Program-made: the position numbers and the translations under genes
The notes under the pieces: model-generated
Seen by the model: the letters and a program-made list of their open reading frames with translations, nothing else
Told to the model about the DNA's origin: nothing
Databases searched by the model: none
From: Thermodesulforhabdaceae bacterium
GTDB lineage: Bacteria > Desulfobacterota > Syntrophobacteria > Syntrophobacterales > Thermodesulforhabdaceae
Direction of reading: 5' to 3'
Assembly: GCA_037482015.1 (NCBI GenBank)
Contig: JBBFKT010000001.1
Span: forward strand, 463,854 to 527,853
Length of the DNA stretch: 64,000 nt
Part shown: positions 18,137-27,147 of the stretch, in pieces
Position numbering within the stretch: position 1 is the first letter of the stretch
Layout of the letters: each line of letters opens with the position of its first letter

Positions 18137-20095
18137 ATGCAGAAGGAAAACTTTGTGCTGGTTTTGTTTTTAGTTTGTTTTTACGCTGTCTCTTCATACT
18201 TTTGTCCATGCCTGGCTTACGAAAATGATGCTGGGGAACTTACCACCATTCTGGTCACCGCAACGCCCATAATTGAAGGCAATGAGCGAGATCGGTATGG
18301 TAGTGAGAAAACCATTGTCAGTGAAGAGCAAATGGAAGACCTGAATGCTCAGGATCTCAGCACTGCCCTGAGGCGTACCCCCGGGGTTAACATTTCTAGA
18401 TACAACATGATTGGAGCTTTTGGGGGAGCAACAGGAGGAGGTATTTTTATCCGGGGCATGGGGGCAAGTAGACCAGGGGCAGAGATAAAGACTTTTATAG
18501 ATGGAGTGCCCATGTTTATGAGCGTCTGGAATCATCCCCTTCTCGATCTTATGTCTATCGATCCTGCTGAGTCCATCGAAGTTTACAAAAGCCCTCAGCC
18601 ATATATGTTTGGAAACGCCCTTGCTGTGGTAAATATTGTGCCCAGAGTAAAGACAACAGAGGGCTTCGCTACTAAGCTTTCCTTTTCTGGAGGGGCTCAC
18701 GAAACCTATATTGCGAAGGGCGAACAGGGGGGCAAGGTAGGACAGTTTGATTACTATCTCGGCGGTGGATATAAGACTTCAGATGGGCATCGGGAAAACT
18801 CGGACGGCGAACTCAAGGATTTCTACGGAAGGATTGGATATCAGCTAAGCGACGAATGGCGAGTTTCTCTTTTTGGCTTTCGAACCGACAATTACGCCGA
18901 TGACCCTGGTGTGGAAGGTAAACCGTCCACCAGATTGGGAAGATACAGGACTAAGGCCTGGCTCGGTATAGCCACGATCGAAAACAAATATCCTGTGGCC
19001 GAAGGCTATCTAAAACTTTATCGAAATAGTGGCGATGGGGATTGGCTCGACCAGCCATCGAGTTCCAAAGCTGGTCTCAAGGAAAATCTTTATAACAATT
19101 TCCTGTTTTATGGCGTGAAGGCTCGCGAAACCTTCCACCTTTGGGAAGGTGGAGAAATAGTTACAGGGTTTGATTGGGACTACACCGACGGTAACTACAA
19201 CAAAACCTTCACTGATGGGACTATCGATGTATGGAATGGGCACGATTACGATATTATTTCGCCCTACGTAGCTATTAGCCACCAGTTCGGGAAAAAAGAT
19301 GGTTTTTACTTAATACCGTCTGCGGGCTTTAGATATTACGACCACTCCGATTTTGGATCGGAAGTAGCTCCCCACGCTGGAATTGTCGCCGGTTATAAGG
19401 ATACCATCGTTCATGTGGGATACTCCAAAGGGATACTGTATCCGGGGCTTGACGTAGTGGTTGTTTCAGAAAAAGTTAATCCTGCCTTGAAGACAAGCTG
19501 GCAGGATCTCAATCCGGAAAAGATGGATCATCTGGAAGTTGGGCTTAAACAGTCCTTTTTTGATAAACGTTTGGATCTAGACGTGACCTGGTTTTACAAC
19601 GATGGTAAAAACCGATACATTATCGTTCCTCCGCCTCCACCCCCACCTCAATATGCTAACATTGGAGAATACAGAACAAAGGGTGTTGAAGTATCCATAA
19701 CGGCTAATCCTACGAATAACATTTCGACTTTCGTAGGAGTTACTTTTCTGGACAAAGATCCAGAATCTACCCCTTATGCTCCCGATATAACTCTTAGTGC
19801 CGGTGTTAACTGGCGGTTTTTAGATAACTTCAAGCTAAGCGTGGACTGCCAGTATGTGGACAAAATGTATGTGGACACTAAAGCCAGACGCCTGGGAGCT
19901 GTAAACACGGCAAACATCGACAGCTACTTTTTACTTAACGGAAAACTTAGTTATCAACTGCCTCTTCCAACTAAACGGGTGCAGGGGGAAGTTTTCCTTG
20001 CTATCGAAAATCTTACTGACACAAATTATGAATATTATCCAGGTTATCCCATGCCCGGCACAACCTGGATGATAGGAGGAAAAGTGACTTTCTAA
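18137..20095 (+). CDS. TonB-dependent outer-membrane receptor
   Basis: A 22-stranded barrel receptor of 652 residues that imports a chelated metal, cofactor or other solute with TonB energy. It has a signal peptide ending near CLAYENDAG, then a TonB box TILVTA close to the mature N-terminus. The plug domain follows (LSTALRRTPGVNISR, GIFIRGMGASRPG, VYKSPQPYMFGNALAVVNIV), then barrel strands ending in Phe (WMIGGKVTF). A run of seven prolines sits in a surface loop near residue 505. The ribosome-binding site GAGGAGGTGAAT is strong. I saw no cobalamin or other known riboswitch upstream. The methyltransferase 25 bp downstream is probably co-transcribed. Substrate unknown. Confidence 0.9.
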   Translation: MQKENFVLVLFLVCFYAVSSYFCPCLAYENDAGELTTILVTATPIIEGNERDRYGSEKTIVSEEQMEDLNAQDLSTALRRTPGVNISRYNMIGAFGGATGGGIFIRGMGASRPGAEIKTFIDGVPMFMSVWNHPLLDLMSIDPAESIEVYKSPQPYMFGNALAVVNIVPRVKTTEGFATKLSFSGGAHETYIAKGEQGGKVGQFDYYLGGGYKTSDGHRENSDGELKDFYGRIGYQLSDEWRVSLFGFRTDNYADDPGVEGKPSTRLGRYRTKAWLGIATIENKYPVAEGYLKLYRNSGDGDWLDQPSSSKAGLKENLYNNFLFYGVKARETFHLWEGGEIVTGFDWDYTDGNYNKTFTDGTIDVWNGHDYDIISPYVAISHQFGKKDGFYLIPSAGFRYYDHSDFGSEVAPHAGIVAGYKDTIVHVGYSKGILYPGLDVVVVSEKVNPALKTSWQDLNPEKMDHLEVGLKQSFFDKRLDLDVTWFYNDGKNRYIIVPPPPPPPQYANIGEYRTKGVEVSITANPTNNISTFVGVTFLDKDPESTPYAPDITLSAGVNWRFLDNFKLSVDCQYVDKMYVDTKARRLGAVNTANIDSYFLLNGKLSYQLPLPTKRVQGEVFLAIENLTDTNYEYYPGYPMPGTTWMIGGKVTF

Positions 20096-20120
20096 AAAGA
20101 ATGCGGAGGCGCCTAGTTAT

Positions 20121-20732
20121 ATGAAAGGAAATAGGAGCAAAAAAGAGTTTTTTGACAAAGAAGCCCTCGTCTGGGAGGAGAAACATTATCCCTCAGAAGT
20201 AAGGCAAAGACTGGAAGATCTTATCAAGTCGGAATTTTTTATTGCCCCGGGCACTTATGTGCTTGATGTTGGAACAGGGACAGGAATTCTTATTCCTTAT
20301 CTTGTGAAGTTTCTTGGCTCTCTTGGGCTAATCTGTTCCCTTGATCTTTCCTTTCCTATGGTGAGAGAAGCAAAACGAAAATTATCGAGAAGTCAAGATG
20401 GAGTGCTTTGTGCTGATATTCATCACTTGCCTTTTCGATCAGAAATTTTTGATCAAGTTATATGCTTTGCGGCTTTTCCCCATTTTGATGATCCTAAAAG
20501 GGCAATGGAAGAGATGTCGCGAGTAACAAAAAGAGGGGGACGGCTTGTAATTGCCCATTTATTAAGCCGTGAAGAACTTGCTCGACATCATGCATCTAGG
20601 AACGAAGTTTCCGATGATCTGTTGCCCAATGACGAGACATTCCACCGCCTTGCAGAAGCGGTTGGGTTGCAGATAGAAAAAATCGATGACCGACCTGGTC
20701 GATTTGTCTTAAGAGCTCGAAAAAGATATTAG
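20121..20732 (+). CDS. Class I SAM-dependent methyltransferase
   Basis: A 203-residue Rossmann-fold methyltransferase. Motif I is VLDVGTGTGILIPYL, the acidic residue ending strand 2 is in CSLDLSFPMV, and motif IV lies around DQVICFAAFPHF, with post-motif MEEMSRVTKRGGRLVIAHL. A HH-ASRNEV-DDLLP segment near residue 155 is a feature I associate with methyltransferases found beside metal or cofactor uptake genes. It follows a TonB receptor closely, so it may modify the imported compound. That role is inferred. A GGAGG site lies 11 bases before the ATG. Confidence 0.8.
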   Translation: MKGNRSKKEFFDKEALVWEEKHYPSEVRQRLEDLIKSEFFIAPGTYVLDVGTGTGILIPYLVKFLGSLGLICSLDLSFPMVREAKRKLSRSQDGVLCADIHHLPFRSEIFDQVICFAAFPHFDDPKRAMEEMSRVTKRGGRLVIAHLLSREELARHHASRNEVSDDLLPNDETFHRLAEAVGLQIEKIDDRPGRFVLRARKRY

Positions 20733-20789
20733 ATGCATGTTGTAAGGGATGGTGTGCACGATTGTTTGCCTGTGCTGGACGCACTAAAT

Positions 20790-21411
20790 GTAGGGGCGAC
20801 GCATGGGTCGCCCCTACGTGAGATGCACAACCGCTGAATTTACGCCATTTCGCCTTGATCACGAGAGCTTCGCGGACTCAGTCCCGCTCGCCCTGCTACA
20901 AACTCCCTCCCCGTTGACGGGGATAGCCGGGGATGTGTCCGGTTCTTGTTCATCGGCTCGCAGTTTCGTTCCAAGCTTTCTCCCCACACTCGGTCACCCT
21001 CGTGTAGTTGCGCTTCACTTAGCTCGCTGTGATCAACTCACGGGAGGACTCTCACCTCCAAGAGCACGTCCATGCCGGGCGCACCCAATGTAGGGGCGAA
21101 AAATTTTTCGCCCCTACTGCACAACCGCTGAATTTACGTCATTTCGCCTTAATCAAGAGAGCTTCGCGGGCTCAGTCCCGCTCGCCCTGCTACACACTCC
21201 CTCCCCGTTGACGGGGAGGGCTGGGGAGGGGTCCGGTTCTTGTCCATCGGCTCGCAGTTTCGTTCCAAGCTTCCTATCCACACTAGGTCACCCTCGTGTA
21301 GTTGCGCTTCACTTAGCTCGCTGTGATCAACTCACGGGAGGGTTCTCACATCCAAGAGCATGTCCATGCCGGGCGCACTAAATGTAGGGGCGACGCATGC
21401 GTTGGTCCTAC
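20790..21411. repeat. REP array: three palindromes alternating with two 294-bp direct repeats
   Basis: Two tandem units (20824-21117 and 21118-21411) of exactly 294 bp align along their whole length at roughly 90% identity by eye. Each ends in a GTAGGGGC-type palindrome (21090-21117 intact, 21384-21411 with a decayed right arm), and a third palindrome (20790-20817) precedes the first unit. Within each unit is an internal hairpin CCCTCCCCGTTGACGGGGA and a G+C-rich segment ending in CATGCCGGGCGCAC. Short open frames here are not credible genes. The block fills most of the 900-bp gap between the methyltransferase and queF; I see no gene in 21412-21631. Confidence 0.85.
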
Positions 21412-21631
21412 AAGTGGCGTTTGGTCTAATTTGATGCGGCACGGTGGTTAATAGCCTGTTTGCCCTATAGTTACGGCTGTGTTATGGAAATAAAAAAGTG
21501 GAATCTTAATTGGCTTGAGTATAATTAACTCTGGTGCTTTACCACTTAGAATGGGTTTTTACTAGTGACACTGGGGACAGACTGCCTAATTTTTGCAGGA
21601 AATTATAATTTAGAAGAGAGGGAAAATTATT

Positions 21632-22090
21632 ATGGAAAAATATCGAAGAATTATAACTCAGCTTGGAAAACCAACGGCTACTCCATCATCCCCTGAGGAA
21701 GCAGTTCTTGAAACTTTTCAGAATCCCTATCCCGGGAGAAATTATGTGGTCAGGCTTACAGCCCCTGAATTTACAAGCCTTTGCCCCATAACCAGCCAGC
21801 CCGACTTTGCTACAATCATTGTGGATTACGTTCCAGATATGTGGCTCGTGGAAAGCAAATCATTTAAGCTTTTTATCGTTAGCTTCAGAAATTACGGCAC
21901 ATTTCAGGAGCAGGGCACGGTTTATATTCATGATCGCCTGAAGGAAGCCATGGATCCAAAGTATATTCGAGTCATAGGCTTATGGAATGCTCGCGGAGGT
22001 ATAAGTATAGATGTGTGTGTAGAAACTGGAGTCCTTCCCCCTAATTGCCAGCTTCTCCCGATTCCATCCAGGAAGGTTGTTATAGAGTAA
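21632..22090 (+). CDS. queF: NADPH-dependent 7-cyano-7-deazaguanine (preQ0) reductase QueF
   Basis: Reduces the nitrile of preQ0 to preQ1 in queuosine biosynthesis. The 152-residue protein is the short, unimodular QueF form. It shows EFTSLCPITSQPDFATI with the catalytic Cys, the Asp a few residues on, and the family motif ESKSFKLFIVSFRNYG with the substrate-binding Glu and following NADPH-binding residues. Normal length. The ATG follows GAAGAGAGGGAAAA. No preQ1 riboswitch was recognised upstream, and the other que genes are not in the window. Confidence 0.95.
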   Translation: MEKYRRIITQLGKPTATPSSPEEAVLETFQNPYPGRNYVVRLTAPEFTSLCPITSQPDFATIIVDYVPDMWLVESKSFKLFIVSFRNYGTFQEQGTVYIHDRLKEAMDPKYIRVIGLWNARGGISIDVCVETGVLPPNCQLLPIPSRKVVIE

Positions 22091-22124
22091 CAACAGAGGC
22101 CGTTGTAGGCTAATTCACTACCCG

Positions 22125-22158
22125 GGTGCGACACCGTATATGATGTGCCGCACCTTTT
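22125..22158 (+). terminator. Terminator between queF and the radical SAM gene
   Basis: GGTGCG-ACA pairs with TGT-(GC)-CGCACC around a 10-nt loop, with a 2-nt bulge, and is followed by TTTT and a second T run. It lies 35 bp after the queF stop, and the convergent radical SAM gene ends at 22166. Confidence 0.55.
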
Positions 22159-22165
22159 ATGCTTT

Positions 22166-23302
22166 TTATGAGATGCCTAATAAGTCCGAATATGCGTGCT
22201 TTACGATCCACTGTAATGAATAAATAAAGGATTTTGAATAGTGATACGTTTGGAAATTACAAGTGCTAAGGCAGTGTTTAGAACAATTTTTCTTCATTTC
22301 GGAGAGAGCACTTCGATCGAACTTGGGACCTTCGAAAAGATTTCCCCAGTCTTCATCGGCTCCGTATAATTCAAAACAGGGTGAGAAGCTACCATCGAGG
22401 CGTATTACCATTGTTAGCTCTCCAGCACGGCAGTTCCAGGGTTTAAGTCTCCCTCTGATGAAATCCTTTATTGCTGCAAGATGCTCTATAGAGTTTACCA
22501 TTGTGTAACCGGCTTTGTTTTTTTCAATTAACCAATCTACCAGCTTGTCAACAGCTTCAAATTCGTTTGGTGTAATCCACCATCCATCGTCGTGGTGATG
22601 GAAATTTTCGTAAGTTATTGGAGGAGGTTCGTTGATGTGATAGTCCGTTGCTATGCCAAGTTTGTTGGCTATTTCGGTAAGTTCTTTTGCATCTTCAATG
22701 TTGTAGCGAGTGATGTTAATGTTCAGAAAAGTAATGTAGCCGTATTCTGGTTCTTTAGCTATAAGGTATTCGAGTTGATCTCGTATCCTGCTTAGAGCTT
22801 TCGGAAGACCATCTTTAGGTTCCACCACATCAACCGCCAGATTTATAGTTGCAACACCGGCTTTGCCTATGGCGTTTATAAAATCTTCGTCCAGCAAGAT
22901 GCCGTTTGTGGGAAGATAAACAAAAAAGCCTTTTCTTGTAGCATATTCTGTGAGTTCAATAATAAAGTCCTTTCTTATAAGAGGTTCACCTCCCATGTAA
23001 GCTAACACCCGGCAACCGATGGAATCCAGCCAATCTACAGCCTTAATGGCTGTTTCAAAGGTCATTCCTGGTATGTGTTTACCTCGGCTGTAACAGTAGC
23101 GGCACGACATGTTACAATCAAGGTCGGTGTAAAGATAAGCCAACACGGGTTTAAAGCTATCATATGCTATGCGCGATTTGATGTAAGGAATCAGCCATGA
23201 ACTAAAAGCTCGAACAAAGTTCTGGACATAGTAGGATCGCCCTTTTTTGGGTAGCCTGCCTGTCATTGGCTTAATAAATTCCTGCCATGCTACAGTTTTC
23301 AT
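22166..23302 (-). CDS. Radical SAM/SPASM-type protein
   Basis: A 378-residue radical SAM enzyme. The [4Fe-4S]-SAM motif is CNMSCRYC (Cys-x3-Cys-x2-Cys), followed by the SAM-binding YMGGEPLI. A C-terminal cysteine-rich region (PWNCRAGE, FSPCFELYG, NCSKHCLSTC) resembles a SPASM or twitch domain that carries extra iron-sulfur clusters. Such enzymes mature peptides or modify lipids and cofactors. No precursor peptide was found beside it, so the substrate is unknown. I start at ATG 23302 (MKTVAWQEF) after GGGGGAGG; the frame extends upstream to 23449 but lacks a site. Confidence 0.82.
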   Translation of the reverse strand: MKTVAWQEFIKPMTGRLPKKGRSYYVQNFVRAFSSWLIPYIKSRIAYDSFKPVLAYLYTDLDCNMSCRYCYSRGKHIPGMTFETAIKAVDWLDSIGCRVLAYMGGEPLIRKDFIIELTEYATRKGFFVYLPTNGILLDEDFINAIGKAGVATINLAVDVVEPKDGLPKALSRIRDQLEYLIAKEPEYGYITFLNINITRYNIEDAKELTEIANKLGIATDYHINEPPPITYENFHHHDDGWWITPNEFEAVDKLVDWLIEKNKAGYTMVNSIEHLAAIKDFIRGRLKPWNCRAGELTMVIRLDGSFSPCFELYGADEDWGNLFEGPKFDRSALSEMKKNCSKHCLSTCNFQTYHYSKSFIYSLQWIVKHAYSDLLGIS

Positions 23303-23396
23303 ACCCTGGTTACCTCCCCCTTTCCTGTTGGATTTTCGCGTTACGTTAAACTTAATTATTTTCCTCGGATTCCGGAAAGACAAGAAGCAGAGGAGG

Positions 23397-23556
23397 GTGT
23401 TCGAAAAAAATCGCAACGATAACCCGAGGTTGCTGTATCGTAGGGGCATGGCATGCCATGCCCCTACATATGGGGCGCTATTCCAACCAACGATCTTATT
23501 CCAGCGTGATCAAAACGTAAGAACTTAAAAAGATTCCAAATAAAGGATAATTTCCG
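23397..23556. repeat. Extended GTAGGGGC palindromic element, copy B
   Basis: Holds a perfect 28-bp palindrome at 23440-23467 (core GGCATGCC). The left flank (GTTCG, ATCGC, GATAACCC, GGTTG) recurs before the palindrome in the copy near 63240, and the right flank recurs in copy A near 11060-11141. It fills the gap upstream of the radical SAM gene. Confidence 0.8.
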
Positions 23557-23659
23557 AACAGTCTTTCGGAATCATCTGTCGCATCTTATTGATAATGGAG
23601 CAGGGTGATTGTATCATTTCAAAGTATCGGTTCAATTCGGATATGGAGGCTTATTGTAT

Positions 23660-24169
23660 ATGAGCAAAGCCAAGCTTTTTATCGATGCTGTCTTAAAAAC
23701 CTCTATATGGTCTGGTCTTTGCTTGCTTTGGAATATCGGATGTCCCAACCTTGCTTTCTCCTTACAGCTCCATGGAGATCCCGAAGGGCTTTATGTGCAT
23801 CAAATAGCCCACTTTTTCTTTGTTATTTCCATGACGATACTTATTTACTGGCTTTTTCGTATGAAACTCCTGTTTCAGCGTGGATGGCGCTTCATTGGAT
23901 TAGGTGCTACCTTTTTAATCCTGTGGAATATTGATGCTTTTGTAGGTCACTGGATTGAGGGAACAAATGGGGTTAATATGATCGTCAAGGGAAACCACTG
24001 GAGCGGCACAATAGAGTTTCCATCTCTTAGCGAAAATATGGCTGTGCTTTATTATCTCTTAAAACTAGACCATCTGCTTTGCGTTCCAGCCATTGCAAGC
24101 ATATTCTTAGGATTAAGAGAACTTTATACCGATTCAGTTAAAACACTTCGCCAAAGGCAAGAATCATGA
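23660..24169 (+). CDS. Four-helix membrane protein with conserved-looking histidines, partner of a sensor kinase
   Basis: A 169-residue protein with about four hydrophobic segments (roughly residues 12-34, 47-66, 78-98 and 127-152). Histidines lie in or at the ends of helices: YVHQIAH (residues 47 and 51), VGHW (97), GNHW (113) and LDHLL (138). This spacing suggests metal or heme binding, but that is inference. I start at ATG 23660 after GGAGG; a TTG at 23609 would add 17 residues. Its stop overlaps the next gene, a histidine kinase, in an ATGA, so the two are translationally coupled. The family is not recognised. Confidence 0.65.
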   Translation: MSKAKLFIDAVLKTSIWSGLCLLWNIGCPNLAFSLQLHGDPEGLYVHQIAHFFFVISMTILIYWLFRMKLLFQRGWRFIGLGATFLILWNIDAFVGHWIEGTNGVNMIVKGNHWSGTIEFPSLSENMAVLYYLLKLDHLLCVPAIASIFLGLRELYTDSVKTLRQRQES

Positions 24170-25656
24170 TCTTTCCCTTTTTCCCCTTTTGGTTTGTTGA
24201 TGTGCTCGGTTCTCTTTTGATGGTTCTTTTCGGACTTCTTTGCGTTATTAAGGCTTTTTCTCTTCGCAGAATGGATCCTGACAATGTTATATGGGCTTAT
24301 CTTTTGTGGCTTTCTATGGCTCTTTCTTTTTTTGCCTTATCACGATCAATTGGACATATAGTGCAGCATATCCTTATAGCCACAGGGTATAAACACACAT
24401 GGGAGATGTTACGTCCTTATAGTGGTTCCCTTAATACTCTGGCTTTTGTCGTAGGTGGTGCAGTCACTCTCTTTTTTGAACGCATATGGGGGATTTATCA
24501 TAGAATTATGAGAGATCAGGAATCCCTTAGAGATGCTCATGACAAATTAATCTTCATTAACCGACATCTGGATGAACTAGTCAGAGAAAGGACTCGAGAG
24601 CTTATCGCATCAGAGCGCAAATATCGGCGCCTCTTTGAAGATGCTCAAGAAGCTATAATTATTGCCTCCCCAGAAGGAAATATTGTGGACATTAACACTG
24701 CCGGGCTGAGACTCTTCGGGCATGAACGGAAGGATATTATCGGAGAAATAAGGCTAGAGGACCTATTTCAAAGTTCAGAAGAATTTCAGCGTTTCTTGGA
24801 AAAAATCAAACAGGATGGATATGTGACGAACTGGGAATGCGTTCTTCAAAAGCCTCGAAACGGTGAAAAACTAGTTGTGCTTATAAGCGGTTCCAGAGAG
24901 GAGTATGGTGAACGATATGTGCTTTGGCTTAGAGACATTTCTCAAAGGAAAATTCTGGAACGTCAACTTCTTAATGCCGATAAGCTGTCATCCATTGGTA
25001 GGCTTGCCGCCGGTATTGCTCACGAGATCAACAATCCCCTTGGCATTATCCTTGGCTATACTCAACTTCTCCTCCGTTCTGAACCACCTGATTCGGAACG
25101 TTACGAAGATCTTAAAACCATAGAAAAACATGTAAGGATGTGTAAAAACATTGTGGGAGATCTTCTCAAATTTTCAAGAATGACCCCGACAGAAAGGCAA
25201 CTTACTGACATTCACTCTGTCATAGAGGAAGTTCTTGCTATGCTTCACCACCAGTTTGAAAGATCCAACATTGTGGTTGAAAAAGATTTTGACAGATCGA
25301 TACCCGAATTTTCTCTGGATGTGTCCAAAATGAAACAAGTTTTCATAAACATCCTTATAAATGCTCGTGATGCCATAGGCGATAAGAAGGGAGGGCAAAT
25401 ATTTATTAGAACTAAAAGACAACAAAGTCAGGATTCTGTATTGATACAAATTGAAGATAACGGTTGTGGAATTCCTCCAGAGCATCTTGGTAAGATTTTT
25501 GAACCTTTTTTTACCACCAAACCGCCCGGCAAAGGCACTGGTTTGGGGCTGGCTGTAAGCTATGGTATTGTGGCGGAGCATGGGGGAGACATCATGGTCG
25601 AAAGTACCGAAAGCAAAGGGGCCATTTTTACCATTGTTTTGCCCCTTCGACATTAG
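24166..25656 (+). CDS. Membrane sensor histidine kinase with PAS domain
   Basis: A 496-residue kinase. The N-terminal 105 residues hold about three membrane helices, with [12 protein letters not shown] (His 64 and 68) after the second. A coiled linker leads to a PAS domain ([20 protein letters not shown]) at about 152-260. HisKA has the phospho-acceptor in [11 protein letters not shown]. The HATPase shows the N-box [18 protein letters not shown] and [13 protein letters not shown]. All catalytic boxes look intact. No large periplasmic domain exists, so the signal is probably sensed within the membrane or through the coupled 169-residue protein. The cognate regulator follows. Confidence 0.88.
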   Translation: MIFPFFPFWFVDVLGSLLMVLFGLLCVIKAFSLRRMDPDNVIWAYLLWLSMALSFFALSRSIGHIVQHILIATGYKHTWEMLRPYSGSLNTLAFVVGGAVTLFFERIWGIYHRIMRDQESLRDAHDKLIFINRHLDELVRERTRELIASERKYRRLFEDAQEAIIIASPEGNIVDINTAGLRLFGHERKDIIGEIRLEDLFQSSEEFQRFLEKIKQDGYVTNWECVLQKPRNGEKLVVLISGSREEYGERYVLWLRDISQRKILERQLLNADKLSSIGRLAAGIAHEINNPLGIILGYTQLLLRSEPPDSERYEDLKTIEKHVRMCKNIVGDLLKFSRMTPTERQLTDIHSVIEEVLAMLHHQFERSNIVVEKDFDRSIPEFSLDVSKMKQVFINILINARDAIGDKKGGQIFIRTKRQQSQDSVLIQIEDNGCGIPPEHLGKIFEPFFTTKPPGKGTGLGLAVSYGIVAEHGGDIMVESTESKGAIFTIVLPLRH

Positions 25657-25668
25657 TGAGTGGGCGGT

Positions 25669-27147
25669 ATGGAATACGGCAAGATAAATGCGAGCATACT
25701 GATTGTTGATGATGAGCCAGATTTTTTGAGACTTTTGGGGCGTATCGTCCGGCTTGAACTTCCGGAGTGCGAGGTTCTTTTTGCTGAGTCAGCGAATAAG
25801 GCTCTGGAATTACTTAATATTCATGATGTAGATGTCGCCTGTCTCGACATAAAAATGCCAGATATGGATGGATTCGAACTCCTTAGTTATATAAGGGATC
25901 ATTATCCTCTTATAACGGTTATAATGATAACTGCTTACGGATGTATTGAAGTGGCTGTGCGAGCAATTAAAGAAGGAGCTTACGACTTTATAACCAAGCC
26001 CCTGGAGCAGGATGTGTTTATTCTTACGCTAAGAAAAGCCATAGAACGAGCAAAGCTTCTTCGAGAAAATCTCCGACTTAGAGAAAGCGTTAAACATTAC
26101 GAAGTCTTTCAAAATATTGTTGGATCTAGCCCGGCAATGCGCAAAGTGTTCGATTCAATTCGGATGGTAGCTCCAACAGATGTGACAGTCCTTATACGGG
26201 GAGAATCAGGCACAGGTAAAGAATTGGTGGCAAGAGCCATCCATGAACTCAGTGATCGTCGATCGGGTCCTTTTGTTCCGGTAAATTGTCCTGCTGTTCC
26301 TGAACACATCCTGGAAAGTGAGCTCTTTGGATACAAAAAGGGTGCCTTTACTCACGCCGTTCATAACAGAAAGGGACTTTTTCAGGAGGCTCAGGGGGGC
26401 ACCATCTTTTTGGATGAAATTGGCGATATTCCCATGAACATACAAACGAAGCTCTTGAGAGTTCTCCAAGAAAAAGAAATAAAACCCCTGGGGGATGCTC
26501 ACACAATAAAGGTGGATGTTCGAGTTATCGCATCCACAAATCAGGATCTTGAACGTAAAATTGCAGAAGGAAGCTTCCGAGAGGACCTTTTCTATCGGTT
26601 GAATGTTGTGCCGATCTTCGTGCCGTCTCTTAGAGACCGCCGGGAGGATATTCCGCTGTTGGTTGAGCATTTTTTGAAAAAATATTCTGATAAGTTCAAA
26701 AAATTTGTTCGCCAAATATCACCAGAACTTATGAGATGGCTCATGAATCAGGAATGGAAAGGCAATGTGCGGGAACTGGAAAATACTATCATGAGAGGTG
26801 TGCTTTTTGCTCAAGGCGAAGAACTGCTTTTGAAAGATTTGGGGGCTTCTGTAGAAGGGCGAACAATAGAGCGTTCCTTTGAACTGTTTCCTGATTTTTC
26901 GAAAAATTTCGAAAACTCTGGCGATATGGAACTTTCTTATAAGGATGCAAAAGAGAAAAACCTAAAAGAATTTCACGAACGTTTTTTTGGTCGCTTGCTT
27001 TCCATAACAAATGGTAATATTTCTCAGGCTGCAAGGCTCTGCGGACTTGAACGTCAAGCCTTGCAATACATACTTAAACGATACGGTATCCAGATTGAAC
27101 AATACAAGCGTAGTGAGCAAAACCATGGCGGAACAATACGGAATTAA
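25669..27147 (+). CDS. Sigma54-dependent response regulator (NtrC family)
   Basis: A 492-residue activator. The receiver domain (ILIVDDEP, phospho-acceptor Asp in CLDIKMPDMDG, Lys in ITKPL) is followed by an AAA+ domain with Walker A GESGTGKE, Walker B GTIFLDEIGD and arginine-finger region FREDLFYRL. A C-terminal Fis-type helix-turn-helix (GNISQAARLCGLERQALQYILKRY) ends the protein. The sigma54-contact loop reads GAFTHA rather than the canonical GAFTGA. It lies 12 bp after the kinase gene and is presumably its partner. ATG 25669 is used, with an in-frame GTG at 25660 as the alternative. Confidence 0.92.
   Translation: MEYGKINASILIVDDEPDFLRLLGRIVRLELPECEVLFAESANKALELLNIHDVDVACLDIKMPDMDGFELLSYIRDHYPLITVIMITAYGCIEVAVRAIKEGAYDFITKPLEQDVFILTLRKAIERAKLLRENLRLRESVKHYEVFQNIVGSSPAMRKVFDSIRMVAPTDVTVLIRGESGTGKELVARAIHELSDRRSGPFVPVNCPAVPEHILESELFGYKKGAFTHAVHNRKGLFQEAQGGTIFLDEIGDIPMNIQTKLLRVLQEKEIKPLGDAHTIKVDVRVIASTNQDLERKIAEGSFREDLFYRLNVVPIFVPSLRDRREDIPLLVEHFLKKYSDKFKKFVRQISPELMRWLMNQEWKGNVRELENTIMRGVLFAQGEELLLKDLGASVEGRTIERSFELFPDFSKNFENSGDMELSYKDAKEKNLKEFHERFFGRLLSITNGNISQAARLCGLERQALQYILKRYGIQIEQYKRSEQNHGGTIRN

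Noticed and set aside
20803-21211. Short frames inside the 294-bp repeats
   Set aside because: The frames differ between units, have no ribosome-binding sites, and translate the palindromes.
20790-21411. CRISPR array
   Set aside because: Only three palindromes with near-identical 266-bp spacers; CRISPR spacers are short and unique, and no cas gene is present.
21412-21631. preQ1 riboswitch before queF
   Set aside because: I could not find the compact hairpin plus A-rich tail and anti-SD arrangement; absence by eye is not proof.
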